Assembly (NCBI GenBank): GCA_011525185.1
Contig: WTIQ01000450.1
Span: 1-6,067 of the forward strand
Reading direction: 5' to 3'
Length of the DNA stretch: 6,067 nt
Source: Paracoccaceae bacterium
GTDB lineage: Bacteria; Pseudomonadota; Alphaproteobacteria; Rhodobacterales; Rhodobacteraceae
Shown here: positions 5,491-6,067 of the stretch, piece by piece
Position numbering within the stretch: the first letter of the stretch is position 1
Layout of the letters: each line of letters starts with the position of its first letter
Notes under the pieces: generated by a model
The model's database searches: none
What the model was told of the DNA's origin: nothing
Seen by the model: only the letters and a program-made list of their open reading frames with translations
Translations under genes and position numbers: made by a program

Positions 5491-5922
5491 GCGGTTATAT
5501 TTAATGAAATCGCTTACCGTTGCAACGCGATCATAAAGACGGCGAGCCGTTTCATTGTTCTCTTGGGTGAGCCAGTAAACGCTCGGACATCCCATTTTAT
5601 CTGCTGCGTCATAAACTGCTTCAATGAGTGCCCGTCCGACACCTTGTCCTCTGACCTCAGGCAAGGCAAAAAGATCCTGAAGGTAGATCACGTGCTCTAA
5701 TTTCCAGTTGTGAGGATGACGGATATAATGGACAAGCCCAACCAGCTGGTCATCTTTTTCGGCTAAAAACGCCATTTGCTGTGAAGTCTGACGTTCGATA
5801 AGACGTCGGAATGTAAGCTCATAAACATCTTGCGTAACCGTGGTATTATAAAACGCCAAGTAACTCTTCCAAAGCGCTCTCCATTCATCGTAATCGCGTT
5901 TTTCTATTTCCCTTATAATCAT
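5488..5922 (-). CDS. GNAT-family N-acetyltransferase (HPA2-like)
   Basis: A 144-residue single-domain GCN5-related acetyltransferase, which moves an acetyl group from acetyl-CoA to an amine; the acceptor is unknown. Seen in the sequence: beta-strand start MIIREIEKRDYDEW (1-14), AFLAEKDDQLVGLVHYI (51-67), and the core YLQDLFALPEVRGQGVGRALIEAVYDAA (80-107). In the core, R91-G92-Q93-G94-V95-G96 is the acetyl-CoA pyrophosphate loop. VYWLTQENNETARRLYDRV then gives the typical closing block, ending in FIKYNR. The 'DLFA.PE.RGQGVGRALI' form and the ending resemble the HPA2-like subgroup. The ATG at 5922 has TAAGG 8 bases upstream (CCTTA at 5931-5935 on the plus strand). It is the first gene of an operon with deoD, and both are cytoplasmic. 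The pairing suggests a nucleoside- or amine-related role but does not prove it. Confidence 0.92.
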   Translation of the reverse strand: MIIREIEKRDYDEWRALWKSYLAFYNTTVTQDVYELTFRRLIERQTSQQMAFLAEKDDQLVGLVHYIRHPHNWKLEHVIYLQDLFALPEVRGQGVGRALIEAVYDAADKMGCPSVYWLTQENNETARRLYDRVATVSDFIKYNR

Positions 5923-5937
5923 ACTAATAACCTTACA

Positions 5938-5967
5938 AACTATAGCCTTTAGTCATGGGCTATAGTT
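5938..5967. repeat. 10-bp perfect inverted repeat upstream of the GNAT-deoD operon
   Basis: AACTATAGCC (5938-5947) and GGCTATAGTT (5958-5967) are exact reverse complements separated by 10 bases. The repeat begins 3 bases upstream of the TAAGG ribosome binding site and 16 bases before the GNAT start codon. It could be an operator for a dimeric regulator, or a hairpin in the 5' leader of the operon. No T-run follows on the minus strand. Confidence 0.6.
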
Positions 5968-5996
5968 GCAAAATTCGCCTAGCAGAAGCGTAAAAT

Positions 5997-6022
5997 CAAT
6001 ATTTTTTGGCAAAATGATATTG
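5997..6022. promoter_or_regulatory. Imperfect dyad and weak minus-strand promoter upstream of GNAT-deoD
   Basis: CAATAT (5997-6002) and ATATTG (6017-6022) flank the palindrome TTTTGGCAAAA (6004-6014), giving a nearly symmetrical AT-rich site of 26 bases. Read on the minus strand, TTGAAC (6022-6027) is a plausible -35 box, with a poor AT-rich -10 (5999-6004) after 17 bases, so the dyad would lie across the promoter spacer. The remainder of 5968-6067 holds no gene that I can support. Confidence 0.35.
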
Positions 6023-6067
6023 TTCAAACGAGTTCAGCTGCCGCACCCATCAATGAGGCCAAGATAA

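Overview
The window is a 6.07 kb piece of bacterial chromosome with moderate GC content. Five genes look intact, one gene is cut by the left edge, and one is a clear pseudogene. The mix of a CoxG-like protein, a tandem M16 peptidase pair, a lipoprotein with a possible TbpB-like barrel, and an Escherichia-type DeoD suggests a Gram-negative, probably alphaproteobacterial, organism. That assignment is inference from gene content. I see no rRNA or tRNA gene, CRISPR array, transposase or phage gene.

Left block, plus strand, 1-911: the C-terminal end of a family-3-type periplasmic solute-binding protein, then a complete CoxG/SRPBCC-family gene with a strong ribosome binding site, probably in one operon. 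The 102-base gap after it holds two strong inverted repeats. One of them covers the start codon of the next gene.

Middle block, plus strand, 1014-3744: a membrane-anchored M16-family metallopeptidase with its zinc-binding HxxEH motif, followed 8 bases later by its usual non-catalytic lipoprotein partner. The partner is broken by a frameshift, then an amber codon, and then loss of its C-terminal half. Next comes a small lipoprotein whose C-terminal half looks like a TbpB-type beta-barrel, with a perfect TATAAT box upstream that probably gives it its own promoter.

Right block: a plus-strand DUF1989 gene (urea-carboxylase-associated / carboxyguanidine deiminase superfamily) stands without recognisable pathway partners. 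It converges on a minus-strand two-gene operon of a GNAT acetyltransferase followed by deoD, which is purine nucleoside phosphorylase with all its classical active-site residues. A 10-bp inverted repeat and a second imperfect dyad lie just upstream of that operon and are candidate operators or leader hairpins.

The most notable points are the decay of only the partner half of the M16 pair, an ATGA overlap with a strong internal Shine-Dalgarno at the frameshift, the inverted repeat over the M16 start codon, and the orphan DUF1989 enzyme. I found no convincing wholly new system.
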